Shown: positions 27,520-37,977, counted from the first letter of the stretch. The stretch: DNA of 64,000 nt from an uncultured Bacteroidales bacterium (GCA_949297285.1 CASFRL010000107.1:29048-93047), one strand, 5' to 3'. Made by a program: numbers and translations. The notes: generated by a model not told the origin, from the letters alone.

Positions 27520-27631
27520 AATTTATTTTAATTTACTGTTTTTGATATATGCACACAAATGTAGGAAAAGATTAAGATTTATTCTCTTTTCAAACATCTA
27601 AATGCATTTAAATTTTTTCGTAGCAAATATT

Positions 27632-27675
27632 TAACTTTGTATTAATATCATACTTATTTTTACTTATTAACTTTG
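27632..27675 (+). promoter_or_regulatory. Two tandem -7 elements before the alkaline phosphatase gene
   Basis: TAACTTTG occurs twice, at 27632-27639 and 27668-27675; both fit TAnnTTTG. Neither has a strong -33 box. After the second is a small hairpin ACTTTG/CAAAGT. Confidence 0.45.
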
Positions 27676-27715
27676 CTTTTATCAAAGTCTCATAAACACT
27701 TTTAATTATCTAATT

Positions 27716-28873
27716 GTGAAAAATAAGATTATTGCTTTTTTGCTTGTCTTTTTCTGTACCGCAACAATGTTTTCTCAGAATAAGGAAAAGACAGAAGCTC
27801 CGTCTTCGTATCAAAATACCGAATTTCAAACAGCGTACACCCCCAGTTATAAAAACGACGGATTAAACAAACCTGTCAAAAACGTAATTTTATTAATCGG
27901 AGATGGAATGGGACTGGCACAGACAACAGCAGGGATGTATGCAAATCATAACGCTCTGACAATCACAAACCTTAGAAATATAGGGTTAGTAAAGACATTC
28001 TCTCTTAGTAATTTTATTACCGATTCAGCCGCTTCAGGGACAGCTTATGCCACAGGTAAAAAGACCAAAAACGGGTGTATCGGTGTAGATTCTTTGGGTA
28101 ATGAAATGCCCAATATGACAGAAATATTGGCTCCTCTGGGTTATGCAACAGGGATTATAACTACGGATAAAATAAGCGGAGCTACCCCGTCGGCTTTTTA
28201 TGCACATCAGATAAAGAGAAGCATGACAAAAGAGATATTAGAAGATTTGGTGGATACCAAGGCGCTGTTCATTGCAGGAAGCAGTATCTCTGATCTCAAG
28301 AAGGAAGGGGCAGATGTTTTAAACGCCTTAAAAGAAAAGAATTTCAATATATTGCAAAACTACAAAGATTTGGCATCATCAATACAGGCAGAAAAGATTG
28401 CCTTAATCTGCGATGATGAGAATGCTAAATTTATCAGTGAAGGCCGTGATCGGGATTATTTAAAAGAAACGACTTCTCAAGCGATTAAGTTCTTGTCTGA
28501 GAAATCGAAAAAAGGTTTTTTCCTTATGGTTGAAGGTGCTCAAATCGATTGGGCAAGCCACAATAATGTCATTGAAAATGTAGTGCGAGAAGTTCTCGAT
28601 TTTGACAAGGCTGTAGAAGAGGCTCTAAGATTTGCCGATAAGAATGGCGAAACTTTAGTCATTATTACTGCAGATCACGAAACCGGTGGAATGTCTTTAC
28701 AAGATGGAGATATAGAAAAAGGAACTATCAAGGCTCGTTTTGCAAGCAGCGGACACAGTCCCATTATGGTTCCGGTTTATGCATACGGGCCACAGGCTCA
28801 ATTGTTCAGAGGAGTACAAGATAATACCGAAATTTTTTCCAAGATATTGGAAGCATTACGTATAAGGAAATAA
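27716..28873 (+). CDS. Alkaline phosphatase (PhoA superfamily), periplasmic
   Basis: 385 residues from a GTG start at 27716; no ATG fits the signal peptide (MKNKIIAFLLVFFCTATMFSQ). Metal and nucleophile motifs are complete: LLIGDGMGLAQ near residue 61, nucleophile Ser in TDSAASGTAYATGKK near 102, VEGAQIDWASHNN near 271, TADHETGG near 319 and SGHSPIMVPVYAYG near 343. It hydrolyses phosphate monoesters in the periplasm. No Pho box-like element is recognised. Confidence 0.93.
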   Translation: MKNKIIAFLLVFFCTATMFSQNKEKTEAPSSYQNTEFQTAYTPSYKNDGLNKPVKNVILLIGDGMGLAQTTAGMYANHNALTITNLRNIGLVKTFSLSNFITDSAASGTAYATGKKTKNGCIGVDSLGNEMPNMTEILAPLGYATGIITTDKISGATPSAFYAHQIKRSMTKEILEDLVDTKALFIAGSSISDLKKEGADVLNALKEKNFNILQNYKDLASSIQAEKIALICDDENAKFISEGRDRDYLKETTSQAIKFLSEKSKKGFFLMVEGAQIDWASHNNVIENVVREVLDFDKAVEEALRFADKNGETLVIITADHETGGMSLQDGDIEKGTIKARFASSGHSPIMVPVYAYGPQAQLFRGVQDNTEIFSKILEALRIRK

Positions 28874-28948
28874 GTTCGGAATAACATTGCTTAGATTTAG
28901 ATTTTTAAACGATTATCACCATAACCTATTTCATAACATTAAGATACA

Positions 28949-28980
28949 AAAATACCCGAGGCAGTTGCCTCGGGTATTTT
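28949..28980. terminator. Bidirectional terminator between alkaline phosphatase and nqrF
   Basis: Perfect 15-bp inverted repeat AAAATACCCGAGGCA/TGCCTCGGGTATTTT with a 2-nt centre (effectively a 4-nt loop). T runs on both sides fit two convergent transcripts. Confidence 0.9.
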
Positions 28981-28996
28981 AATATTTGAACTGTTT

Positions 28997-30259
28997 TTAT
29001 GAACCGAAATCATCATACATCAACATTTCACGGGGAACGCCCAAATCCCATAACATTTTCTTTACAGCACTGGCCATAGGACCAGGACCGCACATGTAAT
29101 ATTCGATATCTTCAGGAGCTTCATGATCTTTCAAATAATGGTCATAAATAACCTGATGGATAAAACCGGTATAACCGGTCCAATTATCTTCCGGCTGAGG
29201 ATCGGACAATGCAATATGGAAAGAGAAATTCGGGAATTCACGTTCTATTGCTCTAAAATCTTCTTCATAAAAAATCTCCCGCCGAGAACGAGCGCCATAC
29301 CAATAGGAGATTTTACGGTCTGTCGTTTTCAAGGTCTTGAACAAATGCAACAGATGCGAACGCAATGGAGCCATACCTGCACCTCCACCGATATAGAGCA
29401 TTTCTCTCTTCGTATTTAAAATATGGAATTCACCATAAGGACCCGAAATGGTAACTTTATCGCCCGGCTTACGAGAGAAGATGTAAGAAGAACATATTCC
29501 GGGTTTTATCCCCGCAGCCCATGTCCCGGTATTGCGATCGAACGGAGGTGTCGCAATACGGATATTCAACATAACGATATTTCCTTCGGCCGGATGGTTT
29601 GCCATAGAATAGGCTCGATAGGTCTCTTCATCATTTTTGCAAACCAAACCCCACATTTTGTATTTGTCCCATTCATCGCGATATTTTTCATCGATATCCA
29701 TATCGGTAAACTTGATATCATATTTAGGAACATCGATCTGGATATAACTTCCGGGGAGGAAGTTCAAGGTCTCACCTTCCGGAAGACGAACCACAAACTC
29801 CTTGATAAAAGAGGCTACATTATGATTCGAAACTACTTCGCACTCCCATTTCTTAATTCCTAATATCGCTTGCGGTATTTTGATTTTCAAATCATTTTTC
29901 ACCTTAACCTGACAGGCCAGACGATAATGATCTTTTATCTGCTTACGGGTAAAGAACCCGACTTCGGTAGGCAATATTTCACCGCCACCTTCTTCAACCT
30001 GACAACGGCACATACCACAACTTCCACCGCCACCACAAGCCGATGGCAAGAATATTTTATTTGCAGCTAAGGAGGACAATAACGTAGAACCGGCCGGGGC
30101 CGTTACCTCCTGCTCTCCATTGATGGATATTTTCAATTCTCCCGACGGAGTCAACTTAGCTTTGGCGAACAATAATATGGCAACCAATAGAAGTGTCAAT
30201 ATCAAAAAGATAACGACTGCTGCCAATATAGTGAGATTACTCATCATCAATTCGATCAT
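28997..30259 (-). CDS. nqrF: Na+-translocating NADH:quinone oxidoreductase subunit F
   Basis: 420 residues. Entry point for NADH electrons. One N-terminal transmembrane helix (about 9-31), a plant-type [2Fe-2S] domain with C75, C81, C84 (SACGGGGSCGMC) and a fourth Cys in YRLACQV near 116, then the FAD domain (RAYSMANHP) and NADH domain (YIGGGAGMAPLRSHL; ending YMCGPGPMA). It is the last gene of the nqrABCDEF operon. Confidence 0.97.
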   Translation of the reverse strand: MIELMMSNLTILAAVVIFLILTLLLVAILLFAKAKLTPSGELKISINGEQEVTAPAGSTLLSSLAANKIFLPSACGGGGSCGMCRCQVEEGGGEILPTEVGFFTRKQIKDHYRLACQVKVKNDLKIKIPQAILGIKKWECEVVSNHNVASFIKEFVVRLPEGETLNFLPGSYIQIDVPKYDIKFTDMDIDEKYRDEWDKYKMWGLVCKNDEETYRAYSMANHPAEGNIVMLNIRIATPPFDRNTGTWAAGIKPGICSSYIFSRKPGDKVTISGPYGEFHILNTKREMLYIGGGAGMAPLRSHLLHLFKTLKTTDRKISYWYGARSRREIFYEEDFRAIEREFPNFSFHIALSDPQPEDNWTGYTGFIHQVIYDHYLKDHEAPEDIEYYMCGPGPMASAVKKMLWDLGVPREMLMYDDFGS

Positions 30260-30271
30260 CGTTTATAATTT

Positions 30272-30886
30272 TTAAAGTTTAATCCCCAGAAAACTCATAA
30301 AGGCAATTCCCATCAATCCGGTTACGATAAAAGTAATGCCGATGCCTTTCAGCGGAGCCGGGACGTTTGAATAGGCCAACTTCTCCCGAATCGCAGCAAT
30401 CCCGACAATGGCAAGCATCCACCCGATACCGGAACCGATACCGTAAATCGTTGCCGTGCCGACATTCGGGAATTCGCGTTGCTGCATAAACAGCGAACCG
30501 CCAAGAATGGCACAGTTTACCGCGATCAAAGGAAGGAATATACCTAATGACGCATACAATGAAGGGGAATATTTTTCGACTATCATTTCCACCAACTGCA
30601 CCATAGATGCAATAACGGCAATAAACAAGATCAGACTTAAGAAACTTAAATCGACATTTTTATATTGTTCTCCCAACCAAGAAAGAGCGCCAGATTTCAA
30701 TATATAATTTTCGAGCAAATAATTTACAGGCAGGGTTATCGTCAAGACAAATGTCACAGCTATACCTAAACCGATTGCTGTTTTCACATTTTTAGAGACT
30801 GCCAGATAAGAACACATACCTAAAAAGTAGGCGAATATCATGTTGTCTATAAAAATAGACCGGATAAATAGATTTAAATTTTCCAT
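30272..30886 (-). CDS. nqrE: NQR subunit E
   Basis: 204 residues, six hydrophobic segments. Membrane subunit homologous to RnfA; with NqrD it holds an iron centre in the membrane core. Start [28 protein letters not shown] carries one of the conserved cysteines, and a second is in [16 protein letters not shown]. It lies between nqrD and nqrF with short spacers. Confidence 0.95.
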   Translation of the reverse strand: MENLNLFIRSIFIDNMIFAYFLGMCSYLAVSKNVKTAIGLGIAVTFVLTITLPVNYLLENYILKSGALSWLGEQYKNVDLSFLSLILFIAVIASMVQLVEMIVEKYSPSLYASLGIFLPLIAVNCAILGGSLFMQQREFPNVGTATIYGIGSGIGWMLAIVGIAAIREKLAYSNVPAPLKGIGITFIVTGLMGIAFMSFLGIKL

Positions 30887-30909
30887 TTTCTACTGTGTTT
30901 AATTATGTG

Positions 30910-31533
30910 TTATTTCTCCTGCAAATCTTTATTCCGAGAACGGTGTATCCAAATAATGCAGGCAACCGTAATCAATGCCATCGGAGGCAATATCATCAAT
31001 CCGTTATTTTCATATCCCCATTTATAGAATATTTCCGGAATAACCGGATATCCCCAAAGAGTACCCGATCCCAATAATTCACGGAAAAAAGCGACGATAA
31101 TCAGAATCAAGCCATAACCGATACCATTACCGATACCATCGAGGAAAGACTCCCACGGACCATGACCTAACGCAAAGGCTTCGAGGCGTCCCATCAATAT
31201 ACAATTGGTTATGATCAATCCCACAAATACCGAAAGTTGTTTACTCACATCGTAAGCATAAGCCTTCAGCACCTGATCAACGATGATCACCAACGCCGCC
31301 ACAACGACCAACTGAACAATAATGCGGATGCTGTTGGGGATCGTATTACGTAACAGTGAGATTATTACATTGGCAAAAGCAACAACAGCCGTTACAGAAA
31401 TTGCCATAACAAAAGCCGGCTCCAATTTTGCCGTTACAGCCAAGGCCGAACAGATACCCAATATCTGAACAATGACCGGGTTGTTTTTGGAGAGCGGACC
31501 TAAAAGGATTTCTTTATTTTTCTTGGATAACAT
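30910..31533 (-). CDS. nqrD: NQR subunit D
   Basis: 207 residues, six hydrophobic segments, homologous to NqrE and RnfE. Conserved membrane cysteines are visible in [15 protein letters not shown] and [18 protein letters not shown]. The highly conserved [20 protein letters not shown] segment near residues 121-140 is intact. It lies 16 nt after nqrC. Confidence 0.95.
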   Translation of the reverse strand: MLSKKNKEILLGPLSKNNPVIVQILGICSALAVTAKLEPAFVMAISVTAVVAFANVIISLLRNTIPNSIRIIVQLVVVAALVIIVDQVLKAYAYDVSKQLSVFVGLIITNCILMGRLEAFALGHGPWESFLDGIGNGIGYGLILIIVAFFRELLGSGTLWGYPVIPEIFYKWGYENNGLMILPPMALITVACIIWIHRSRNKDLQEK

Positions 31534-31549
31534 ATCTTATTTCTCCGCT

Positions 31550-32251
31550 TTATTTTAATGACTTAAAAAAATTCTGATACGGTTCAAGACTGTTTTTCAT
31601 CATATCTTGTACACCTTTACTTGTGATTGTCCCGCCTGAAATCGCATCGACATATTCAGCTCCGTCAATAGGTTTCTGACCTTTTTTCTCCACCGCAATC
31701 GATTTAAACTCACCATCGATAAACAAGTGTTTACCTTTGTATTGGTCTGAAAACATAGGTTTTTCGATCTCGGCACCCAATCCCGGTGTTTCTCCCTGAT
31801 GAGCGAAATAGGCTCCGTAAATGGTGTTTCCATCTTGATCGACCGAAACATATCCCCAAATAGGGCCCCACAATCCGGCGCCATTCATCGGGACGATATA
31901 CTTTTCAGAACCGTCTTCCAGCCGACAGACAAAAATCGGTAATTCCCGATCTGCAAAATCTTTCTTTACCTGATTTGCAGTATTTACATCAAAAGCATTC
32001 ACGCCGTCGATTTTTTCTCCGGCAGCATTGATGACATACGTTTCTACGATGTACTTTTTATATAACTCCTGAGCATTGGTAGCATCGGATGCCACATTTA
32101 CCGAACTTAAGATCTGCTTCATTTTGTCTATTTCCACATTTTTGGTCTGCGGTTCTTTCAACAATAAAGCGGTATAAGCCAATACGGCGGCAACAACGAT
32201 CACCATCACCGAAGCATATACTATTGTATATACATTACTCTGCTTGTTCAT
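31550..32251 (-). CDS. nqrC: NQR subunit C (covalent FMN)
   Basis: 233 residues. One N-terminal transmembrane helix (about 8-28), then a periplasmic FMN-binding domain. The flavinylation site is in DAISGGTIT near residues 202-210, with Thr208 the likely FMN phosphodiester residue (family consensus DxxSGAT; here SGGT). It needs ApbE flavin transferase, which is not in the window. Confidence 0.95.
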   Translation of the reverse strand: MNKQSNVYTIVYASVMVIVVAAVLAYTALLLKEPQTKNVEIDKMKQILSSVNVASDATNAQELYKKYIVETYVINAAGEKIDGVNAFDVNTANQVKKDFADRELPIFVCRLEDGSEKYIVPMNGAGLWGPIWGYVSVDQDGNTIYGAYFAHQGETPGLGAEIEKPMFSDQYKGKHLFIDGEFKSIAVEKKGQKPIDGAEYVDAISGGTITSKGVQDMMKNSLEPYQNFFKSLK

Positions 32252-32262
32252 GATTCTCTTTT

Positions 32263-33480
32263 TTATGCGTTAGTTTTAGCTCTTTTCAATCTTCTTCTCA
32301 CATTCGCTTCCACAACGAAATAGTCGATCAAAGGAGCGAAAACGTTCATTAACAATACGGCCAACATTGCACCTTCGGGATAACCGGTATTATAGACACG
32401 GATAATTATGGCGATGACTCCGATCAAGAATCCGTATATATATTTACCCAATGTCGTTCGTGCACCGGTCACCGGATCGGTAGCCATAAATACTGCTGCA
32501 AAGGCAAATCCGCCCAAACAAATTTGTTCTAACGGAGAAAGGAACGAACCGGGATATGTCGGCGACGCAAAACAGTTGGCAATATACCCCATAAACAATC
32601 CGCCGATAAAGACCGAAAGCATGATTCGCCAGTTGGCGATTCCTGTAAAAAGAAGGATTGCCGCCCCGATCAATATGGCCAATGTAGAAGTTTCTCCGAT
32701 AGACCCGGGGATAAATCCTATAAATGAGTCGAGCAAAGAGATTTTTTCGCCCAAAATATTTACCAATGTCAAATCTCCGCTGGCTGCGGTATGTGTCGCT
32801 ACCTGTCCCAGAGGAGTTGCGCCCGAAAATCCTTCTACCACTTGACCGGCTCCCAATCCGAAAGTATCGGATGTGCGGACGAAGACAGAATCGCCCGACA
32901 TTTTGGAAGGATAGGCGAAAAAGAGAAATGCCCGGGTAATCAAAGCGACGTTGAACACGTTCATCCCCGTACCGCCAAATACCTCTTTGGCAAAAATAAC
33001 GGCAAAAGCCGTAGCGACAGCAACCATCCACAATGGCGTATCGATAGGAATAATCATCGGGATAAGAATTCCCGAAACCAAAAATCCCTCCTGAATCTCA
33101 TGTCCGCGTATTTGCGCCACAGTAAATTCTATGCCTAATCCTACCACGTAAGAAACGATGATTTTAGGAAGTACGGCTAAAAAACCAAAAAGGAAAGTCA
33201 TCCAGAAACCGGTCTGGGCTAACTCACCTATTGCCAAATAGTGCTGGTAACCTACATTATACATTCCGAACAACAATGCCGGAAGCAAAGCAATAATCAC
33301 AACGGTCATGGTACGCTTCGTATCGATGCTGTCATGAATATGCACGCCTGATTTTGAAGTTGTATTCGGGACAAAAAGGAATGATTCGAATCCTTCAAAA
33401 ACGGACTGAAACATTGCGAATTTTCCTCCCGGTTCAAAATTAGGTTTAATTTTATCGATATAATTTCTTAAAGCTTTCAA
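32263..33480 (-). CDS. nqrB: NQR subunit B (covalent FMN, membrane)
   Basis: 405 residues with about ten hydrophobic segments. It holds covalent FMN on a Thr in GFSGATPLGQ, and carries riboflavin and the ubiquinone/menaquinone site in known NQR structures. The N-terminal basic segment (IDKIKPNFEPGGKF) is typical. It is second in the operon, following nqrA by 31 nt. Confidence 0.95.
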   Translation of the reverse strand: MKALRNYIDKIKPNFEPGGKFAMFQSVFEGFESFLFVPNTTSKSGVHIHDSIDTKRTMTVVIIALLPALLFGMYNVGYQHYLAIGELAQTGFWMTFLFGFLAVLPKIIVSYVVGLGIEFTVAQIRGHEIQEGFLVSGILIPMIIPIDTPLWMVAVATAFAVIFAKEVFGGTGMNVFNVALITRAFLFFAYPSKMSGDSVFVRTSDTFGLGAGQVVEGFSGATPLGQVATHTAASGDLTLVNILGEKISLLDSFIGFIPGSIGETSTLAILIGAAILLFTGIANWRIMLSVFIGGLFMGYIANCFASPTYPGSFLSPLEQICLGGFAFAAVFMATDPVTGARTTLGKYIYGFLIGVIAIIIRVYNTGYPEGAMLAVLLMNVFAPLIDYFVVEANVRRRLKRAKTNA

Positions 33481-33511
33481 TGTGAATCTTATTTAATAGG
33501 TTTATGTCTGC

Positions 33512-34861
33512 TTAATTCATCTCTTTCATTAATTGATCGAGCCCGTTACGGATGATCTTTTGTATCTCGAGTTTCGATGTATCGACAAATTCACACAATG
33601 CGAAATCTTCTGGCGCAACTTCATAAATACCGAGATTTTCCATCTTGTCAATATCGAAAGCGATCACGGCTTTAATCAAAAATTCGGGAAGAATATCCAT
33701 CGGAAATACCTTGTCATACTCTCCCGACATGATAATAGCCCGTTCTCCCCCATGCAGGCGGGCATCTAAGACATATTCTTTTTTCCGGCCCAACAACCAA
33801 GTAAAATAACTGTGGCTCACACTGTATTTATCGAGTCCGGGAGTCGCCCATCCGAAAAATTCATTGCAGTCATCACCTTCAGGAATAACAGTTATCTGAC
33901 TATGAGGCATCCGTAAATATCCCATCGGATCTACTTGAGTACCGGTGAGCACATTCCCGCTTATAAAGCGCTGATTGTATCCGCTTTTCTTAACATTGTC
34001 TCCCAGTATGCTATCCAATCGTGCACCGGCGATCGTACGCACATACTTGGGCTTAACGATTTCTGAACCTGTAACAGCTACAATACGGGAAAAATCGACT
34101 TTCCCGGTGTTAAAGAACCGACCGATAAGCAAAACGTCAAATGCACTTAATGTCCAAACGACTTCGCCTTTATTGACAGGGGCTATATGCTGTATCTGCA
34201 CGCCAACGTTACCGGCAGGATGCGGACCGTCGAAAAGCACGGCTTCTACACCTGAAACATTAACCGGATTTTGTGCCGACATACCGACGTAAACTTTACC
34301 GGACGTCATTTTTTTCAACATATCCAACCCTACTTGAAAAATTTTCTCTTCTCCGGTCAACACGAATGCAAAATCCGGAGCCAATGGAGCCGAGTCCCAA
34401 GCCGAGACAAAAATATCACGTGGAGAAATAGCCGGATCAGCAATTATATCGTAAGGGCGTTGCTTGATAAAAGGAAATAATCCGGCATTAAGGATAAGTT
34501 CTTTTACTTTTTCTCCAGCAATTTCGTTCAAATCGAATTTACCGAAATCGACAAAAGTCTCTTTCCCGTCAGACTTTATGGTTATATCCAGCACTTTACG
34601 ACGCTCACCCCGATTTACCGCCACCACTTCTCCGCTAACCGGCGAAACGAATTTTACTTCGGGATGATTCTTGTCATACATCAATGGAGAACCTGCATCT
34701 ACATGATCTCCGGCTTTCACGATTACTTTCGGGATTACCCCATGAAAGTCGTCCGGTATCAGCGCATAATACTCGCTTTTCTGAGCATTTGCAACCTCTT
34801 TGACCGGCTTCCCTTCCAACGGAATATCCAAGCCTTTCTTTAACTTTATCACATTCGCCAT
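33512..34861 (-). CDS. nqrA: NQR subunit A
   Basis: 449 residues from the Met at 34861 (MANVIKLKKGLDIPLEGKP), the typical NqrA start. An upstream in-frame Met at 34921 would cross the -7 element and is rejected. Soluble cytoplasmic subunit near the quinone site. Seen: the biotin/lipoyl-like loop AGDHVDAGSPLMYDKNHPEVKFVSPVSG split from its second half, as usual. First gene of nqrABCDEF. Confidence 0.95.
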   Translation of the reverse strand: MANVIKLKKGLDIPLEGKPVKEVANAQKSEYYALIPDDFHGVIPKVIVKAGDHVDAGSPLMYDKNHPEVKFVSPVSGEVVAVNRGERRKVLDITIKSDGKETFVDFGKFDLNEIAGEKVKELILNAGLFPFIKQRPYDIIADPAISPRDIFVSAWDSAPLAPDFAFVLTGEEKIFQVGLDMLKKMTSGKVYVGMSAQNPVNVSGVEAVLFDGPHPAGNVGVQIQHIAPVNKGEVVWTLSAFDVLLIGRFFNTGKVDFSRIVAVTGSEIVKPKYVRTIAGARLDSILGDNVKKSGYNQRFISGNVLTGTQVDPMGYLRMPHSQITVIPEGDDCNEFFGWATPGLDKYSVSHSYFTWLLGRKKEYVLDARLHGGERAIIMSGEYDKVFPMDILPEFLIKAVIAFDIDKMENLGIYEVAPEDFALCEFVDTSKLEIQKIIRNGLDQLMKEMN

Positions 34862-34893
34862 GTTGTAATAAATAGATTTTAAAATTTTTCGTG

Positions 34894-34901
34894 CAAAGAT
34901 A
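34894..34901 (-). promoter_or_regulatory. -7 element of the nqr operon
   Basis: TATCTTTG on the minus strand, about 33 nt before the nqrA ATG. The -33 box is weak. The element supports the short nqrA start. Confidence 0.55.
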
Positions 34902-35127
34902 ATAATTCTGTTATAAAACATTTATAAAATAAAGAATTTTTTCCGTAATTAATTCGTCTAACCCTGTTTTTAAGCGATTTGTGTTATTTTTATCTACCGT
35001 TCTTTTATTTTTTGCATTCAGGAAAGCTCCATTTTTTTACGGAGAAAAACCCATACTGAAAATTTACGACCCGCTCTTTTTATCTACTTTTTAAAAATTC
35101 TAAATACATAACAAGGGTGGATGCATA
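34902..35127. other. Gap between nqrA and the acyltransferase
   Basis: AT-rich sequence upstream of nqrA on the minus strand. Apart from the nqrA -7 element and the acyltransferase terminator at its right edge, I see no gene or structured element. Confidence 0.4.
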
Positions 35128-35156
35128 AAAAAAGGGACTTATCAAGTCCCTTTTTT
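35128..35156 (-). terminator. Terminator of the acyltransferase gene
   Basis: Perfect 13-bp stem AAAAAAGGGACTT/AAGTCCCTTTTTT with a 3-nt loop, just after the acyltransferase stop on the minus strand. It separates this gene from nqrA. Confidence 0.88.
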
Positions 35157-35169
35157 CTCAATCAATTAT

Positions 35170-36258
35170 CTATCCTATGATATATTTACTATTCGGAATA
35201 AACGAAATCAGTTTTACGGCCAGGTAACTCACGATATAGGTTAGCAAAACAGTCAGAAATATCGTCCACGGAGTCACTAACAACGGGCTTAAGTAAGCGT
35301 ATATAAACGGAAGAAACATCATATGAACCAGATACATTCCATAACTCTTGAGAGAAATATCTTTGATCAGTTTATAAAATATACCTTTGGAATATGTAAT
35401 TTTTTTAATCAGCATAAATGCTCCGACAGCCATCATTACCGTTGCTATTCCGGTATTGTCCCAACCGTGTTCCAGATCCTCGACACAATCGACATAAAAC
35501 GAACGGTTATAAAACGAGTACACACAGATACTATATCCTATCAAAAACAAGGGGATAGAAATGATCAGCGTCTTTTTCATCGACCAATCAACATAATTCC
35601 GTATATAATGGGCTAATACAAGAAAGCCGATAAATCCCGAAAAATAATAAAACATTCCGTAAGGATAACCCGGCATTTCACCATACATATATCCGAAACG
35701 GTCGTGAAAGAAAGACAGAACGGTTGTCAAGAACCATACAAACAAGAAACAAGCTTCTCCTCGACGACTTACTTGCTTAAGCCATGGAGAAAGGACCGGC
35801 ATCAGCATATAAAGTCCTATAAGCATATAAATAAACCATAAATGATTAGCCGGAGGAATGGTGTTTACACATAACTTTATGAGATAATCCTTCAACTGCG
35901 AAGCATCGCATGCCCCCCACAAACAAGGTAAAAAAGCATACATCAGCAGCCAAAAGACAAACGGAACAACAACCCGGACAAAACGTTTCTTAAAAAAAGT
36001 CCGAGTGTCGGTTTTGATCGGCAAAAGAAGAAATGCCGATGCCATTACATATAAATCGACCCCATAACGGGAGAAACTACTCATAAAAGAGACACTAAGC
36101 CTATCGACTTCGTTTTTAAATAAGAAATTCAACGTCCCATCGGAATATACACTCTCCGATGCATGAACACCAAACACTAAAAACATCGCAAATACTCGTA
36201 AATAGTCGAGAAAAACTATTCTTTCCGTATCTGAAGAGACAGGTTTTGATAAATCCAT
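35170..36258 (-). CDS. Membrane acyltransferase family 3 (OafA/WecH-like)
   Basis: 362 residues with about ten transmembrane segments. The N-terminus FLDYLRVFAMFLVFGVHASE contains the conserved Arg and catalytic-type His of acyltransferase family 3. Members add acetyl or succinyl groups to surface polysaccharides, lipids or peptidoglycan. No polysaccharide cluster adjoins, so the acceptor is unknown. It stands alone with its own terminator. Confidence 0.87.
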   Translation of the reverse strand: MDLSKPVSSDTERIVFLDYLRVFAMFLVFGVHASESVYSDGTLNFLFKNEVDRLSVSFMSSFSRYGVDLYVMASAFLLLPIKTDTRTFFKKRFVRVVVPFVFWLLMYAFLPCLWGACDASQLKDYLIKLCVNTIPPANHLWFIYMLIGLYMLMPVLSPWLKQVSRRGEACFLFVWFLTTVLSFFHDRFGYMYGEMPGYPYGMFYYFSGFIGFLVLAHYIRNYVDWSMKKTLIISIPLFLIGYSICVYSFYNRSFYVDCVEDLEHGWDNTGIATVMMAVGAFMLIKKITYSKGIFYKLIKDISLKSYGMYLVHMMFLPFIYAYLSPLLVTPWTIFLTVLLTYIVSYLAVKLISFIPNSKYIIG

Positions 36259-36562
36259 AATTTTTAATTATAACATTAGTAAATATTTATCTGTATTATT
36301 TTGCCAAGAAATATGCTGACGTATCTACAGAATGACAAATGACTGAATCGTTAACTTTATTATAGACTAAAAAATAAAATAAGTTTATTCCGGGATAAAA
36401 AATAAGAGATTATTGGATACATTCGCTTACTCCTTATACTGTTACAGAAAAGCCACGGAAGGACAAAGGCAAATATATACCAAAAGTTTTTTCGTCTTAT
36501 CGGCGAAATTACAATAAAAGTCTTCTGTCCTTAACATTAACGAACATATTCGACTATCCCAA
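36259..36562. other. AT-rich gap of 304 nt
   Basis: Lies upstream of the acyltransferase and downstream of the Plug gene, both minus strand. A TATATTTG on the minus strand (36469-36476) is a possible -7 element for the acyltransferase with a long leader. No coding potential, no convincing hairpin. Confidence 0.35.
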
Positions 36563-37819
36563 TCAAAGGATGCAACGCCCGATACCGATCAGACGGTCAT
36601 AGCGCTCGCCCTGTACCCGATGATAAACTTTAATCAAATACTCATTCTTGGTATCCACATAGTTTCCCTCGATAAGAGAAGGCGTCGCTTTTGTCTGCCC
36701 ATATGGCAAATAAAGATATTGATAATTATAAGCGCCTTGTTTCAAAAACAAGGTTTTTTCATATTGGCGTGTATCGGGGTTATAGATCATTTTACTACGA
36801 TTGTCGAACAGATCATGGGTAAACTCTCCTTCCAAATAGATATTGCCATCTAACAAAGGCTTATCATAATCTAAAGAAAAATGGACGATAAAATAATCGG
36901 CTTCAAGATCACTGTCTGTTGCATCGCTTTCTCGAATCGTAAACCGGCCATTCTGAGTCTGGTCATAAACATAGTTTTTATCAGCCCTTGGGAAATCGGG
37001 TAAAAGGGTAACATTAAAATAGGGATCATAATAACGGAGTTCAGCCACCCCCATTCCCCGATATTTCGTCGTTACCATTTCAAAACGGCGATATTCATTT
37101 CCGGCTTCAAAAATCAAATCTTTATTATGGGCATAAACCAACTCTTTCGACTTCACATAAAGCGGATGCGTCACGATAACTTCATTATCACGGCGGTTAT
37201 TCTGCGACACATAAATCTTCAGTTCGGTTTGAGGGCTACGAATCTCATAGTGAGGATGCAGAACGTTAAATTCTATCTGTTGATGAGCGTCATTATAGTC
37301 TATATCGGTTTTTGTAGAAATCCGGCAAGGAACTGTTACCTGATTCGAATGGATAGAAAAACAAGCATACAAAAGAGTCTTATCAGGCTCATCCTCAGGA
37401 TATACAATCACGACATAATTTCCCGAAACTTTAAAATTCACCGATTCGTTCGGGAACATGATTTTATAATGAATATAATTTCTGTATGTACTCAGAGACA
37501 TTTCAGCATATTCAATCGGACGATTGTTAAACCCGTCCAGATATTCCAATTCCGATAAATCCGATCGGGTCCAATCGGCATTACAATGAATTATACTGTA
37601 ACTCAGATATTGCGGATCATCGATAAACTGATCAAAAGAAATAACAATGTGATCATCTCCTTGCAAAGAAATTATCGGTGGATACAAAGGAGCATTCTCG
37701 ACACGCACCTGCAATGAGTGGATAAGCGGATCAAAAACTTCGGTCCGATAAACCGTCTGCTGCCCGTTCATCGGAACCATGGTCCAAAGAAATAACAAAA
37801 ATAGACACAATCGCATCAT
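36563..37819 (-). CDS. Type IX secretion system Plug protein (DUF5103)
   Basis: 418 residues from the Met at 37819; the earlier in-frame Met at 37954 adds an atypical Phe-rich stretch. Signal peptide about residues 1-20 (ending NG). The mature protein matches DUF5103, now the T9SS plug family, with several beta-sandwich domains (for example IVISFDQFIDDPQYLSYSI, and a C-terminal HFSLDYDKPLLDGNIYLEGE). In Flavobacterium johnsoniae, Plug seals the periplasmic side of the SprA channel when no substrate is engaged. sprA lies about 5 kb away. Divergent from the second C1 peptidase. Confidence 0.82.
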   Translation of the reverse strand: MMRLCLFLLFLWTMVPMNGQQTVYRTEVFDPLIHSLQVRVENAPLYPPIISLQGDDHIVISFDQFIDDPQYLSYSIIHCNADWTRSDLSELEYLDGFNNRPIEYAEMSLSTYRNYIHYKIMFPNESVNFKVSGNYVVIVYPEDEPDKTLLYACFSIHSNQVTVPCRISTKTDIDYNDAHQQIEFNVLHPHYEIRSPQTELKIYVSQNNRRDNEVIVTHPLYVKSKELVYAHNKDLIFEAGNEYRRFEMVTTKYRGMGVAELRYYDPYFNVTLLPDFPRADKNYVYDQTQNGRFTIRESDATDSDLEADYFIVHFSLDYDKPLLDGNIYLEGEFTHDLFDNRSKMIYNPDTRQYEKTLFLKQGAYNYQYLYLPYGQTKATPSLIEGNYVDTKNEYLIKVYHRVQGERYDRLIGIGRCIL

Positions 37820-37923
37820 AACCGTATAATTAATCAAAAACAAAAATAAAGATAAAAAAAAGAAGAAAAAGGATATTCTCAAAAAATCAACACAATTTAG
37901 CACCTTATACAAAAATGAAATAG

Positions 37924-37931
37924 TATCTTTG
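37924..37931 (+). promoter_or_regulatory. -7 element of the second C1 peptidase gene
   Basis: TATCTTTG (TAnnTTTG) 47 nt before the ATG at 37978; -33 box not at ideal spacing. Confidence 0.5.
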
Positions 37932-37977
37932 AGCGATTTTTTAACCAAAAGCACATTTACCTAAAACCCATTACATT

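Noticed and set aside
36563..37954. Longer Plug ORF starting at 37954
   Set aside because: The extra 45 residues are Phe-rich low-complexity sequence and hide the normal signal peptide that begins at 37819.
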